Shown here piece by piece: positions 1-5,715 of a stretch of DNA of 7,083 bases. The stretch is from Thermococci archaeon (GTDB taxonomy: Archaea > Methanobacteriota_B > Thermococci > Thermococcales > Thermococcaceae). Position 1 is the stretch's first letter; the number at the start of each line of letters is the position of its first letter. Location: assembly GCA_003660485.1 (NCBI GenBank), contig QMUI01000042.1, positions 1 to 7,083 on the forward strand, given 5' to 3'. The notes under the pieces are model-generated. The model was not told where the DNA came from. It saw only the letters and a list, made by a program, of their open reading frames with translations, and made no database searches. Position numbers and translations under genes: made by a program.

Positions 1-94
1 GCAGTACGGTGCGGAAACCACAAAAACTCATCCTGTGAGTCCAATCGTTCTTAGAATCCTTCAGAATGTTAAAATCCCTGTACTACTATATTAG
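1..94 (+). CDS. Universal stress protein (UspA-like), C-terminal end only
   Basis: Only the last 30 codons are in the window, read from base 2 and ending in TAG at 92-94. The tail ends in VKIPVLLY, which matches the final beta strand of UspA-fold proteins (a valine-rich strand after an IPV/KPV turn). It also resembles the end of the complete USP gene downstream at 1371-1820. The part of the ATP-binding loop that is visible has no clear glycine-serine element, so nucleotide binding cannot be judged. The stop codon overlaps the Shine-Dalgarno sequence of the transporter gene, which indicates one transcription unit. The USP identity is an inference from a short fragment plus context; the strand and frame are well supported by the tight join to the next gene. 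Confidence 0.6.
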   Translation, partial: QYGAETTKTHPVSPIVLRILQNVKIPVLLY

Positions 95-99
95 GAGGT
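93..99 (+). promoter_or_regulatory. Ribosome binding site of the transporter gene, overlapping the upstream stop
   Basis: AGGAGGT lies 7 nt before the ATG at 107 and matches the archaeal anti-Shine-Dalgarno. It shares bases with the TAG stop of the preceding gene, so translation of the two genes is probably coupled. It fixes the transporter start. Confidence 0.8.
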
Positions 100-106
100 T
101 AAATCC

Positions 107-1366
107 ATGACTACACAAGAAATAATTGCCCTTGGGATATTTATAGCTGTCTACATTGCAATAATTAGTGAGAGAATTCATAGAACAGTTGCTGCAATGT
201 TTGGAGCTTCAATAGTCCTCCTTGCGAGAATAGTCCCCTGGGAGAAAGTTCCTAACTATCTCGATTTGAACACTATCCTCTTGCTTGCAGGGATGATGAT
301 TATAGTTAACATTAGTAGAGAGAGCGGTCTTTTCGAATATATAGCAATAAAAACCGCCAAACTATCGAAGGGGGATCCAATGAAAGTCCTCCTTCTTTTC
401 TCCGTGGTTACGGCCCTTGTAAGTGCTTTCCTTGATAACGTTACAACCGTTCTTCTCCTCACTCCAATGCTCCTGTATATAACTAGACAGATGAGGGTAA
501 ATCCCGTTCCCTATTTACTTGCCGAGATCTTCGCTTCAAACATAGGTGGAGCGGCGACCTTAATTGGGGATCCACCAAACATAATGATAGGATCGGCCGC
601 AAAGCTCAGCTTTAACGAGTTCATAAAGAATATGACTCCCATAGCTACGGTGGATCTTGCTTTGATGGTTGTCCTGATATACCTCCTTTACAGGAAGGAG
701 CTCAAGAAATCTGAAGTCTCTCTTGTGATTTCAGACCTCCGTGAAGAGGATGCAATAAGGGATAAAAGACTCTTTAAAAAGTCAGTGGTGGTAATTTGCT
801 TAGTTATGTTGTTATTCTTCCTCCATGATATTGTAGGAGTTGAGCCTGCTGTAATTGCACTTTCTGGTGCATCTCTGCTCCTCTTATGGAGTAAGGAAGC
901 TCCAGAAAAGGCATTAGAAAAAATTGAATGGCCAACTCTCTTCTTCTTCGCTGGCCTGTTCATAATAGTTGGTTCCCTTGAGGAAACTGGTTTTATTGCT
1001 CAGATAGGAAAGTGGATAGCTGGGCAGATACACTCTGAGATTGAAGCAATATTATTAATTTCATGGCTTTCGGCGTTCTTAAGTGCAATAATTGACAACA
1101 TTCCCTTTACGGCAACTATGATACCAATAATAAAAAGTATGGGATCTATGCTAAACATTTATCCCTTATGGTGGGCCTTAAGCTTAGGGGCATGTCTTGG
1201 GGGAAATGGAACTGCAATAGGTGCTAGTGCAAATGTAGTTGTCCTAGGTATAGCGTACAGGGAAGGTATAAAGATAACATTTAAGGACTTCCTTAAGGTT
1301 GGTATGGTAATAATGACAATAACAGTGGGAGTCGGATCTCTCATCCTTATAGCAAGGTATGGGTGA
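107..1366 (+). CDS. ArsB/NhaD/P-protein-type ion transporter (SLC13-like permease)
   Basis: This is a 419-residue integral membrane protein of the ion transporter superfamily that includes ArsB, NhaD and the P protein. It has about ten or more hydrophobic segments in two halves joined by a charged loop at about 196-225. Each half carries the family's hallmark pair. In the first half these are a DNVTT motif (D110-N111) and GGAATLIGDPPNI at 147-159. In the second half they are DNIPFTA (D330-N331) and GGNGTAIGASAN at 365-376. The repeated helix-break motifs are the usual sign of an inverted-repeat transporter. The length is normal for the family. Substrate cannot be read from the sequence: an Na+/H+ antiporter, an arsenite/anion pump and a dicarboxylate carrier are all possible. 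No arsenic genes (arsR, arsA, arsC) are nearby, which argues weakly against arsenite. Start at 107 is set by the strong Shine-Dalgarno. The flanking USP genes on the same strand suggest a regulated transport unit. Confidence 0.88.
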   Translation: MTTQEIIALGIFIAVYIAIISERIHRTVAAMFGASIVLLARIVPWEKVPNYLDLNTILLLAGMMIIVNISRESGLFEYIAIKTAKLSKGDPMKVLLLFSVVTALVSAFLDNVTTVLLLTPMLLYITRQMRVNPVPYLLAEIFASNIGGAATLIGDPPNIMIGSAAKLSFNEFIKNMTPIATVDLALMVVLIYLLYRKELKKSEVSLVISDLREEDAIRDKRLFKKSVVVICLVMLLFFLHDIVGVEPAVIALSGASLLLLWSKEAPEKALEKIEWPTLFFFAGLFIIVGSLEETGFIAQIGKWIAGQIHSEIEAILLISWLSAFLSAIIDNIPFTATMIPIIKSMGSMLNIYPLWWALSLGACLGGNGTAIGASANVVVLGIAYREGIKITFKDFLKVGMVIMTITVGVGSLILIARYG

Positions 1367-1370
1367 TGAT

Positions 1371-1820
1371 ATGAGGATTTTAGTCCTTATTGATGGGAGT
1401 AAGTGGAGCCAGAAAGCGGCATTATATGCCTATTCAGTAGCTAAAAGAAAAAACGCCAAGGTGACATTATTTTCTGTCTTAGATAGGAAAGAGGCAAAGG
1501 CCCTGGCATTTCACCTAAGCATGAGAAGTGAGAGTTTGGAGAATATAAAAGAGTTTGAGGAAACCATATGGAGGGATATGAAGAAGAGTGTTAAAGAGGT
1601 AATAACCACACTCCTTGAAGTTGGGCAGAGGGAAGGCATAAACTGTTCCTTTAAGATAGTGGAGGGCCGGGCAAAAGATAAAGTTCTGGAAGAAGCTAAC
1701 TCAGGAAACTATGATATGGTCGTGATGGGAGCACATGGGAAGAGGGGAAAGACAAGGATAGGTTCACTGCTCGAAGATGTCGTTGGTCAGATAAGAATCC
1801 CCGTTATGATAGTCCGCTAG
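1371..1820 (+). CDS. Universal stress protein, UspA family
   Basis: With the ATG at 1371 the product is 149 residues, a normal single-domain USP. It begins MRILVLIDGS, where D8 is the usual nucleotide-contacting aspartate at the end of strand 1. It continues with VEGRAKDKVLEEA (about 97-109) and the strand YDMVVMGAHG (114-123), and ends IPVMIVR. The ATP loop is G120-x2-G123 followed by G131-S132, with 7 residues between where the classic motif has 9, so ATP binding is uncertain. An in-frame ATG at 1359 would add four residues and overlap the transporter by 8 nt. I prefer 1371 because GGTGAT at 1362-1367 is a good Shine-Dalgarno for it, while 1359 has almost none. The 4-nt gap to the transporter stop points to co-transcription. 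Probable role: a cytoplasmic nucleotide-responsive partner or regulator of the transporter (inference). Its TAG overlaps the stop of the convergent methyltransferase gene. Confidence 0.85.
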   Translation: MRILVLIDGSKWSQKAALYAYSVAKRKNAKVTLFSVLDRKEAKALAFHLSMRSESLENIKEFEETIWRDMKKSVKEVITTLLEVGQREGINCSFKIVEGRAKDKVLEEANSGNYDMVVMGAHGKRGKTRIGSLLEDVVGQIRIPVMIVR

Positions 1821-3007
1821 CGCATATTTTCAACATAAAGGAATAGGCACTTAAGGTACTCAGTATCTTTGGAGGCCATTAAGATTGGATGATCTGGAGC
1901 TTGAGTTCTGTAAGGCTCAAGCATCTTGAGGAACTTCCCAGCCTTTGCACCCGCAGCAATTATCATATCCTTAAACATTTGTAAATCAACGTGTTGGGAG
2001 CATGAACACGTTACTAGAATTCCTCCGTCCTTAACGAGGTTCAGCCCAGCGAAGTTTACGTTGAAGTACGCCCTTAGCCCTGCCTTCAAATCTTTCTCGT
2101 GCTGAACGAAGGCAGGAGGATCGAGGATCACTATGTCAAACTTTTCTCCTCTCTTCTGGAGCTTCTCCATTTCCTCAAAGGCACTTCCAACGATGAACTT
2201 TACCCTGTCTTCAACTCCATTCAGCTTTGCATTTTCCTTAGCGGTTTCTATAGCTCTTGGTGACTTGTCTATAGCTATAACTTCTTCTGCTCCAGCTATA
2301 GCGGCGTGAATTGCGAACCCCCCAGTGTACGTGAAAACGTCGAGAACCCTGTCCCCAGGCCTCACCCACTTTTCTAACGCTAACCTGTTTTCCCTCTGGT
2401 CAAGGAAGAAGCCAGTTTTCTGACCGCGCATGTCAACTATGAACTTTGCCCTGCCCTCCTCTATTATGGTCCTGTACTTCTCCTTCCCCAGGAGAACCCT
2501 CTCGATCTCTGGCAGGCCCTCCCTTCTCCTGCTCCTCCCTGTGTTCTTCTCGAACACGGTTTCTATTTCGGGCTCGACTTCCATTATAGCTTCGGCAACG
2601 TCGAGCTTGAACCTCTCCATTCCAGCGCTTGATATTTGAAGGGAAGCTATGTCATTGAACCTGTCAACTATTAGTCCGGGCAGATAGTCAGCCTCTCCAT
2701 AAACCATCCTGTAGACGTTGGTGTACCTGAGAACCTTCTTCCTGTACTCGTTTGCCTTCCTTATTCTCTCTCTAAAGAGATCTTTGTTTATCTCTACATC
2801 CTTTTCCTTCGTAACTATCCTCACCATTATGTTGGAGTGAGGATTAGCGAAGCCTTTTCCCAGGAACTTCCCGCCCCTCGTGTAAACCTCAACTATATCC
2901 CCAGGCTTTATCTCGCCCTCAACTCTCACGACTCCCTTCTTAAAAACTATCATCGCACCTTTCCCTATGGCCCTCGCTGCTTGAGCATCAACTACAACCT
3001 TTGCCAT
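1817..3007 (-). CDS. PUA-domain SAM-dependent RNA methyltransferase (RlmI-like, 23S m5C type)
   Basis: The product is 396 residues from the ATG at 3007. Residues 1 to about 75 form a PUA RNA-binding domain (VVVDAQAARAIGKG, then GDIVEVYTRGGKFLGKG). A middle domain follows to about 190, and then a Rossmann methyltransferase with QKTGFFLDQRENR (196-208), SAM motif I VLDVFTYTGGFA (221-232), the acidic motif II end AIDKSP (245-250), motif IV DPPAF (296-300) and TCSCSQ (333-338). The last supplies the cysteine expected of cytosine-C5 methyltransferases. Architecture and length match the structurally known Pyrococcus horikoshii PH1915 and bacterial RlmI (23S rRNA m5C1962); the exact archaeal target is inference. 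An upstream in-frame ATG at 3052 adds 15 residues, but the TATA-like box at 3038-3046 would then lie inside the gene. GGGGGTT at 3011-3017 serves the 3007 start, and homologues begin MA(K/R)VVVDAQ. It converges on the USP gene. Confidence 0.92.
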   Translation of the reverse strand: MAKVVVDAQAARAIGKGAMIVFKKGVVRVEGEIKPGDIVEVYTRGGKFLGKGFANPHSNIMVRIVTKEKDVEINKDLFRERIRKANEYRKKVLRYTNVYRMVYGEADYLPGLIVDRFNDIASLQISSAGMERFKLDVAEAIMEVEPEIETVFEKNTGRSRRREGLPEIERVLLGKEKYRTIIEEGRAKFIVDMRGQKTGFFLDQRENRLALEKWVRPGDRVLDVFTYTGGFAIHAAIAGAEEVIAIDKSPRAIETAKENAKLNGVEDRVKFIVGSAFEEMEKLQKRGEKFDIVILDPPAFVQHEKDLKAGLRAYFNVNFAGLNLVKDGGILVTCSCSQHVDLQMFKDMIIAAGAKAGKFLKMLEPYRTQAPDHPILMASKDTEYLKCLFLYVENMR

Positions 3008-3037
3008 CTCAACCCCCAAGGTGGAATAGAAAAGGGG

Positions 3038-3046
3038 ATTTAAAAG
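3038..3046 (-). promoter_or_regulatory. TATA box of the PUA-methyltransferase gene
   Basis: On the minus strand this reads CTTTTAAAT. Its centre is about 25 nt ahead of position 3017, where the Shine-Dalgarno GGGGGTT begins, so it predicts a leader of about 10 nt for the ATG at 3007. It is the main argument against the longer start at 3052. It also abuts the end of the candidate sRNA. Confidence 0.6.
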
Positions 3047-3048
3047 GC

Positions 3049-3099
3049 TCACCTAACCTCGCGTCATCACCGCTCAGCAAGGAGAACGACGATCATCGC
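3049..3099 (-). ncRNA. Candidate C/D-box small guide RNA (2'-O-methylation guide)
   Basis: Read on the minus strand, the gap between the Lrp and methyltransferase genes shows the archaeal C/D order with correct geometry. A C-like box GCGATGA (3099-3093) is followed by a 15-nt guide (3092-3078), a D' box CTGA (3077-3074), a 3-nt spacer, a C' box GTGATGA (3070-3064), an 11-nt guide (3063-3053) and a D-like box GTGA (3052-3049). The inner boxes are perfect, and the 3-nt D'-C' spacing and roughly 12-nt guides are typical of Pyrococcus. The outer boxes each deviate by one base from RTGATGA and CTGA, which is the weak point because outer boxes are usually the better kept. The stretch is more GC-rich than the other gaps, as stable RNAs of hyperthermophiles are. 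I could not assign an rRNA or tRNA target. It starts directly after the Lrp stop codon, so it may be processed from that mRNA. A chance match or a decayed guide is the alternative. Confidence 0.42.
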
Positions 3100-3552
3100 C
3101 TAAATTTCCTCTTTAACGGTAACAAATGATACCATTGTTACAGTCTGTCCTACCCCTTTTATCTCCCTGAGCTTATCAATGACTATCTTACCAATTTCCT
3201 CAGCGTTAGATGCCCTAACCTTCAGGAGAAGATCCCATTCCCCTGCTATTATATGCACTTCATAAACACCAGGGATCTTGGCTATTTGTTCAGCGACTTC
3301 TCTCTGGGTTAGACCCGAGTCGGGGTCATATCTAATTAAGATGAATGCAGTAGTTCCTAAATTTAATTTCTTATAATTTGGCTTTATTGTGAACTTGTCT
3401 ATTACCCCTTCTTCAACGAGTCTTTTTATTCTATAATGGACGGTTGTTCTTGGTATCCCCAACTTTTTACTTAACGTTGCAATATTTTCTCGCGAGTTAT
3501 TTTTAAGCTCTTCAAGTAGCCTCTTATCTATTTTGTCTAAGATTTCAGCCAT
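3100..3552 (-). CDS. Lrp/AsnC family transcriptional regulator
   Basis: The product is 150 residues and has the standard Lrp/AsnC layout. Residues about 4-52 form the winged helix-turn-helix (ILDKIDKRLLEELKNNSRENIATLSKKLGI, recognition helix around PRTTVHYRIKRL, then EEGVIDKFTIKPN). Residues about 66-146 form the RAM/ACT-like ligand and oligomer domain, with the conserved turn IIAGEWDLLLKV at 101-112. It probably acts as a dimer or octamer that senses an amino acid or another small molecule; the ligand and targets are unknown. I place the start at the ATG at 3552 because AGGTGAT (3557-3563) is well spaced for it. The in-frame GTG at 3561 and ATG at 3558 lie inside that site. A TATA-like box within the end of the upstream NTPase gene suggests its own promoter besides read-through from the upstream genes. 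Confidence 0.92.
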   Translation of the reverse strand: MAEILDKIDKRLLEELKNNSRENIATLSKKLGIPRTTVHYRIKRLVEEGVIDKFTIKPNYKKLNLGTTAFILIRYDPDSGLTQREVAEQIAKIPGVYEVHIIAGEWDLLLKVRASNAEEIGKIVIDKLREIKGVGQTVTMVSFVTVKEEI

Positions 3553-3584
3553 TATCATCACCTTTCCACCTTATTGACGTATGT

Positions 3585-4142
3585 TCAGTATTTAAGGTTT
3601 TCTTTTAGCCATCTATGAAATTCCTTTAAAGCTTTTCCCCTATGGGAGATAGCATTTTTCTCATCCGTTGTCATTTCGGCAAAGGTTTTATTATAGCCAT
3701 CAGGAGTAAATATTGGGTCGTACCCAAATCCGTGAGTCCCTTTTTTCTCTTCTGATATTACCCCATGGACAATACCAGTGAACATGTGGATATCTCCATC
3801 GTAATAGCCAATAACACTCTTAAAATATGCTCTTCTATTTTTGGCATTTTCCATAAGCTTAAGTATCCCCTCTAATCCTATTGTCTTATAGATATAGGCC
3901 GAGTATACTCCAGGGAAGCCGTTCAGTGCTTCTATGAATAGCCCTGAATCCTCTATAAAGAAATATTTTGGAACTCTATCTTTTAGCCATTCTATGCCAA
4001 ATTTCACGACCTCTTCAAGAGAGTCCGCTTGAATTTCGGGATAAGTGATTTTCAATTGCTTGACCTTTATACCTAAAGGTTCTAAGAAGGTCTTGGCCTC
4101 TTTGACCTTTCCTCTGTTTGATGTTACAAAAAATATTTTCAT
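3585..4142 (-). CDS. XTP/dITP diphosphatase (Ham1/RdgB family non-canonical NTP pyrophosphatase)
   Basis: This 185-residue house-cleaning enzyme hydrolyses XTP, ITP and dITP to the monophosphate plus pyrophosphate, keeping deaminated purines out of RNA and DNA. Family signatures are all present: the N-terminal [12 protein letters not shown] (5-16) that binds the phosphates, the metal-binding ExxxxDSG segment as [21 protein letters not shown] (63-83), the base pocket [12 protein letters not shown] (136-147), and SHRGKAL (166-172). The length is as in the P. horikoshii enzyme PH1917. ATG 4142 is preceded by GAGGG with 7 nt spacing. Only 10 nt separate it from the stop of the upstream COG1839 gene, so the two are almost certainly one operon. 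The Lrp gene follows after 32 nt. Confidence 0.95.
   Translation of the reverse strand: MKIFFVTSNRGKVKEAKTFLEPLGIKVKQLKITYPEIQADSLEEVVKFGIEWLKDRVPKYFFIEDSGLFIEALNGFPGVYSAYIYKTIGLEGILKLMENAKNRRAYFKSVIGYYDGDIHMFTGIVHGVISEEKKGTHGFGYDPIFTPDGYNKTFAEMTTDEKNAISHRGKALKEFHRWLKENLKY
3588..3596 (-). promoter_or_regulatory. TATA box of the Lrp/AsnC gene, inside the upstream gene's 3' end
   Basis: The minus strand reads CTTAAATAC, overlapping the last codons of the NTPase gene. About 25 nt downstream would place the transcript start near 3566, just before the Shine-Dalgarno AGGTGAT (3563-3557). That gives a leader of about 14 nt, the same geometry as the other promoters here. Confidence 0.45.
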
Positions 4143-4152
4143 AGGGAGGCCC

Positions 4153-4641
4153 TCAGTCTATTTTATATCCGATTTTCTCAACGAGCTCTCTTCTTTCTTT
4201 CTTCTGTTCTTCTGTTTCTATCTTATTAGCTGCTTTTCCATCAACAACTCCAATTACAGCTCTTCCTAGCTCGGTCTCGGCCACTATTACTTGGAATGGA
4301 TTTTCACTAGCCCCATAGACCATTGCAACTGCTGGATGGTTCTTTATAGTGTTAAGGACATTTATTGGGTAAGCATTCTTCATAAGTATCACGAAGACAT
4401 GGCCTGCCCCTATCTTCATGGCATTCTTTGCTGCTAGCTTTTCGAGTTCTGGATCGTTTCCAGTATACCTTGTAAGCTGGGGCTTAGCTTCATTCATTGC
4501 AATACCAAACTTTATCCCAGGAACTGTAGTTAAAAGGTCTCTAGCCAAGTCATCTACTGTGAATATCGAGAAGTTACCTTGACCTATAATCACCTCCACG
4601 CCTTCCGGCTTCTCTATATCAATGACTTCAATCCTCACCAT
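4153..4641 (-). CDS. COG1839/DUF355 'adenosine-specific kinase' family protein
   Basis: This 162-residue protein matches the small archaeal and thermophile family annotated as adenosine-specific kinase (Pfam Adenosine_kin), members of which have been described as AMP/adenosine binding. Recognisable blocks are [16 protein letters not shown] (17-32), [13 protein letters not shown] (40-52), [13 protein letters not shown] (58-70), [11 protein letters not shown] (77-87), [20 protein letters not shown] (92-111), and [18 protein letters not shown] (118-135). A charged helical tail follows. There is no P-loop or other classic kinase motif, so the kinase name rests on the family label and the true activity is unsettled. 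ATG 4641 is preceded by AGGTGGGG (4649-4656). It is the first gene of the minus-strand cluster, 10 nt ahead of the XTP/dITP diphosphatase, and the pairing suggests purine nucleotide handling. Confidence 0.85.
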   Translation of the reverse strand: MVRIEVIDIEKPEGVEVIIGQGNFSIFTVDDLARDLLTTVPGIKFGIAMNEAKPQLTRYTGNDPELEKLAAKNAMKIGAGHVFVILMKNAYPINVLNTIKNHPAVAMVYGASENPFQVIVAETELGRAVIGVVDGKAANKIETEEQKKERRELVEKIGYKID

Positions 4642-4672
4642 TGAGCATCCCCACCTAAATTTTCTACATCCA

Positions 4673-4682
4673 GCTAAAAAAC
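4673..4682 (-). promoter_or_regulatory. Possible TATA box of the COG1839-diphosphatase operon
   Basis: The minus strand reads GTTTTTTAGC. It would place transcription start near 4652, which is close to or inside the Shine-Dalgarno, so the fit is imperfect. The AT-rich box within the palindrome at 4701-4717 is the competing candidate and would give a leader of about 43 nt. Confidence 0.3.
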
Positions 4683-4700
4683 TATTCTGTTTTCAAACTA

Positions 4701-4717
4701 CTATTATTTAAAAATAG
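4701..4717. promoter_or_regulatory. Near-perfect 17-bp AT-rich palindrome in the divergent promoter region
   Basis: The 17 bp are symmetric about position 4709 except for one mismatched pair. The arms are CTATT and AATAG around a TATA-like core. It lies between the COG1839 gene (minus) and the tandem Lrp-like regulator gene (plus). A site of this kind can serve as an operator for a dimeric Lrp-type protein, as a TATA box usable in either direction, or as both. AT-rich palindromes arise easily by chance, so this is only a candidate. Confidence 0.35.
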
Positions 4718-4761
4718 ATATTTGTTCCTTGCTTCTCTTACTGAAACCATAATTGTTTTTA

Positions 4762-4771
4762 GGTTTAAGTA
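4762..4771 (+). promoter_or_regulatory. TATA box of the tandem Lrp-like gene, predicting a leaderless mRNA
   Basis: GGTTTAAGTA has its centre about 25 nt before position 4792, the A of the ATG. By the spacing seen for the other promoters in this window, transcription would begin at or next to the start codon. No Shine-Dalgarno exists between here and the ATG. Confidence 0.45.
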
Positions 4772-4791
4772 ATAAATTCTACCGATGTCAT

Positions 4792-5715
4792 ATGGCCTCC
4801 ATTGATCAAACTGAGCTTGAGTGGCTACTAGATATCCTTAATAAATATCCCAGGGAAAGCCTTAGAAAAATCTCAGAAAGGGAGGGCATAGAATATCATC
4901 GTTTAAAGAGAACATATGACAAGTACTATGGGAAATATGTGTTTGTCAGTGCAGTATATGACATCATAAAGCTTGGCCTTAAGAGTTACGTAGCTTTTCT
5001 CTCTGTGCCAAAAGTTGAACTTTCAAGTAAAGCTCTTGAGCTACTGAAGAATCCATTTGTTGCGCATATAACTCCAATATTTGGATTTAAAAATGGGATA
5101 CAGGCGATACTGCATATTCCAGTAGAGCAGGAAAAGTACATACCGGAGATGCTATCTAAGTATTCCAACGATTTCGAATTCTATGAAGTATGGTCAAGAG
5201 AAAGGGAGGAAAAAGTAAAATTCGGGAAATGGAGTTATTCATATGAGTATGCTATTCTCATGGATATCTTAAAGGTGGATGCGAGAACACCGATGAAAGA
5301 GCTTGAAGCATTAATAGGGAGGAAAAGGCCGACAATAAAATTCATGCTCAATAAGTTAATCAAAGATGGAATCATAGTAGGATTCTATGCCTATGCGGAA
5401 CATCTTGAGCCTGTATACGATAGATCCTTTATAGGAATTACTAGCAATGTAGATATCAATGAGTTCCTGGGCAGATTTAGAGACATTGAGATAAAGGTAG
5501 GGGTTTTAAGACCGAAGGGGTACTATCTGGAGTGGTTCTTCTCATCTAAGGATGATATGGGTAGCAAAATTCTGGAATTTAGTCCATATGTAGAGAAACT
5601 GGCAATAGGGTATCTGGACATGTTTAGAGACTTAAACAATGAGCACCTAAAGACAAGATTTTCAAGAATGGTAAGAAAAGATGGTAAGGGATACAGATCA
5701 ATTCTGGAATTTTAG
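4792..5715 (+). CDS. Putative transcriptional regulator with two Lrp/AsnC-like halves in tandem
   Basis: From the ATG at 4792 the product is 307 residues. Residues about 6-50 look like a degenerate winged helix-turn-helix (LEWLLDILNKYPRESLRKISEREGI). Residues about 63-135 form a RAM/ACT-like alpha-beta domain (GLKSYVAFLSVP, then IFGFKNGIQAILHIP). The pattern then repeats: a much clearer AsnC-type HTH at about 150-200 (YAILMDILKVDARTPMKELE, RKRPTIKFMLNKLIKDGIIVGFYAY) and a second RAM-like unit at about 211-275 (SFIGITSNVD, LRPKGYYLEWFFSSKDD). A basic tail ends the protein. The product is likely DNA-binding; ligand and targets are unknown. A TTG at 4753 could extend the frame by 13 residues, but it would absorb the TATA-like box. 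The ATG has no Shine-Dalgarno and fits a leaderless mRNA. Its stop overlaps that of the convergent 102-residue gene by 4 bp. Confidence 0.78.
   Translation: MASIDQTELEWLLDILNKYPRESLRKISEREGIEYHRLKRTYDKYYGKYVFVSAVYDIIKLGLKSYVAFLSVPKVELSSKALELLKNPFVAHITPIFGFKNGIQAILHIPVEQEKYIPEMLSKYSNDFEFYEVWSREREEKVKFGKWSYSYEYAILMDILKVDARTPMKELEALIGRKRPTIKFMLNKLIKDGIIVGFYAYAEHLEPVYDRSFIGITSNVDINEFLGRFRDIEIKVGVLRPKGYYLEWFFSSKDDMGSKILEFSPYVEKLAIGYLDMFRDLNNEHLKTRFSRMVRKDGKGYRSILEF

Noticed and set aside
256..462. Antisense reading frame of 68 codons inside the transporter gene
   Set aside because: Composition is a mirror of the transporter codons, there is no ribosome site, and it overlaps a clearly conserved motif region.
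107..1366. Arsenite efflux pump (arsB) as a firm call
   Set aside because: The ArsB and P-protein/NhaD groups share the visible motifs, and no other arsenic gene is nearby, so the symbol is not justified.
1362..1373. GTGATGA-like C box on the plus strand
   Set aside because: It is the transporter stop and the Shine-Dalgarno of the USP gene; no D box follows at the right distance.
3550..3561. GTGATGA resembling a C box of a C/D sRNA, minus strand
   Set aside because: It is the AGGTGAT Shine-Dalgarno plus start region of the Lrp gene; the next CTGA is only 6 nt away, too close for a guide.
4045..4269. Plus-strand frame of 74 codons across the diphosphatase/COG1839 junction
   Set aside because: It overlaps two real genes on the other strand, has a Ser/Phe/Asn-rich shadow composition and no Shine-Dalgarno.
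4753..4791. N-terminal extension of the tandem regulator from TTG 4753
   Set aside because: TTG is a weak start with no ribosome site, and the extension would contain the TATA-like box at 4762-4771.
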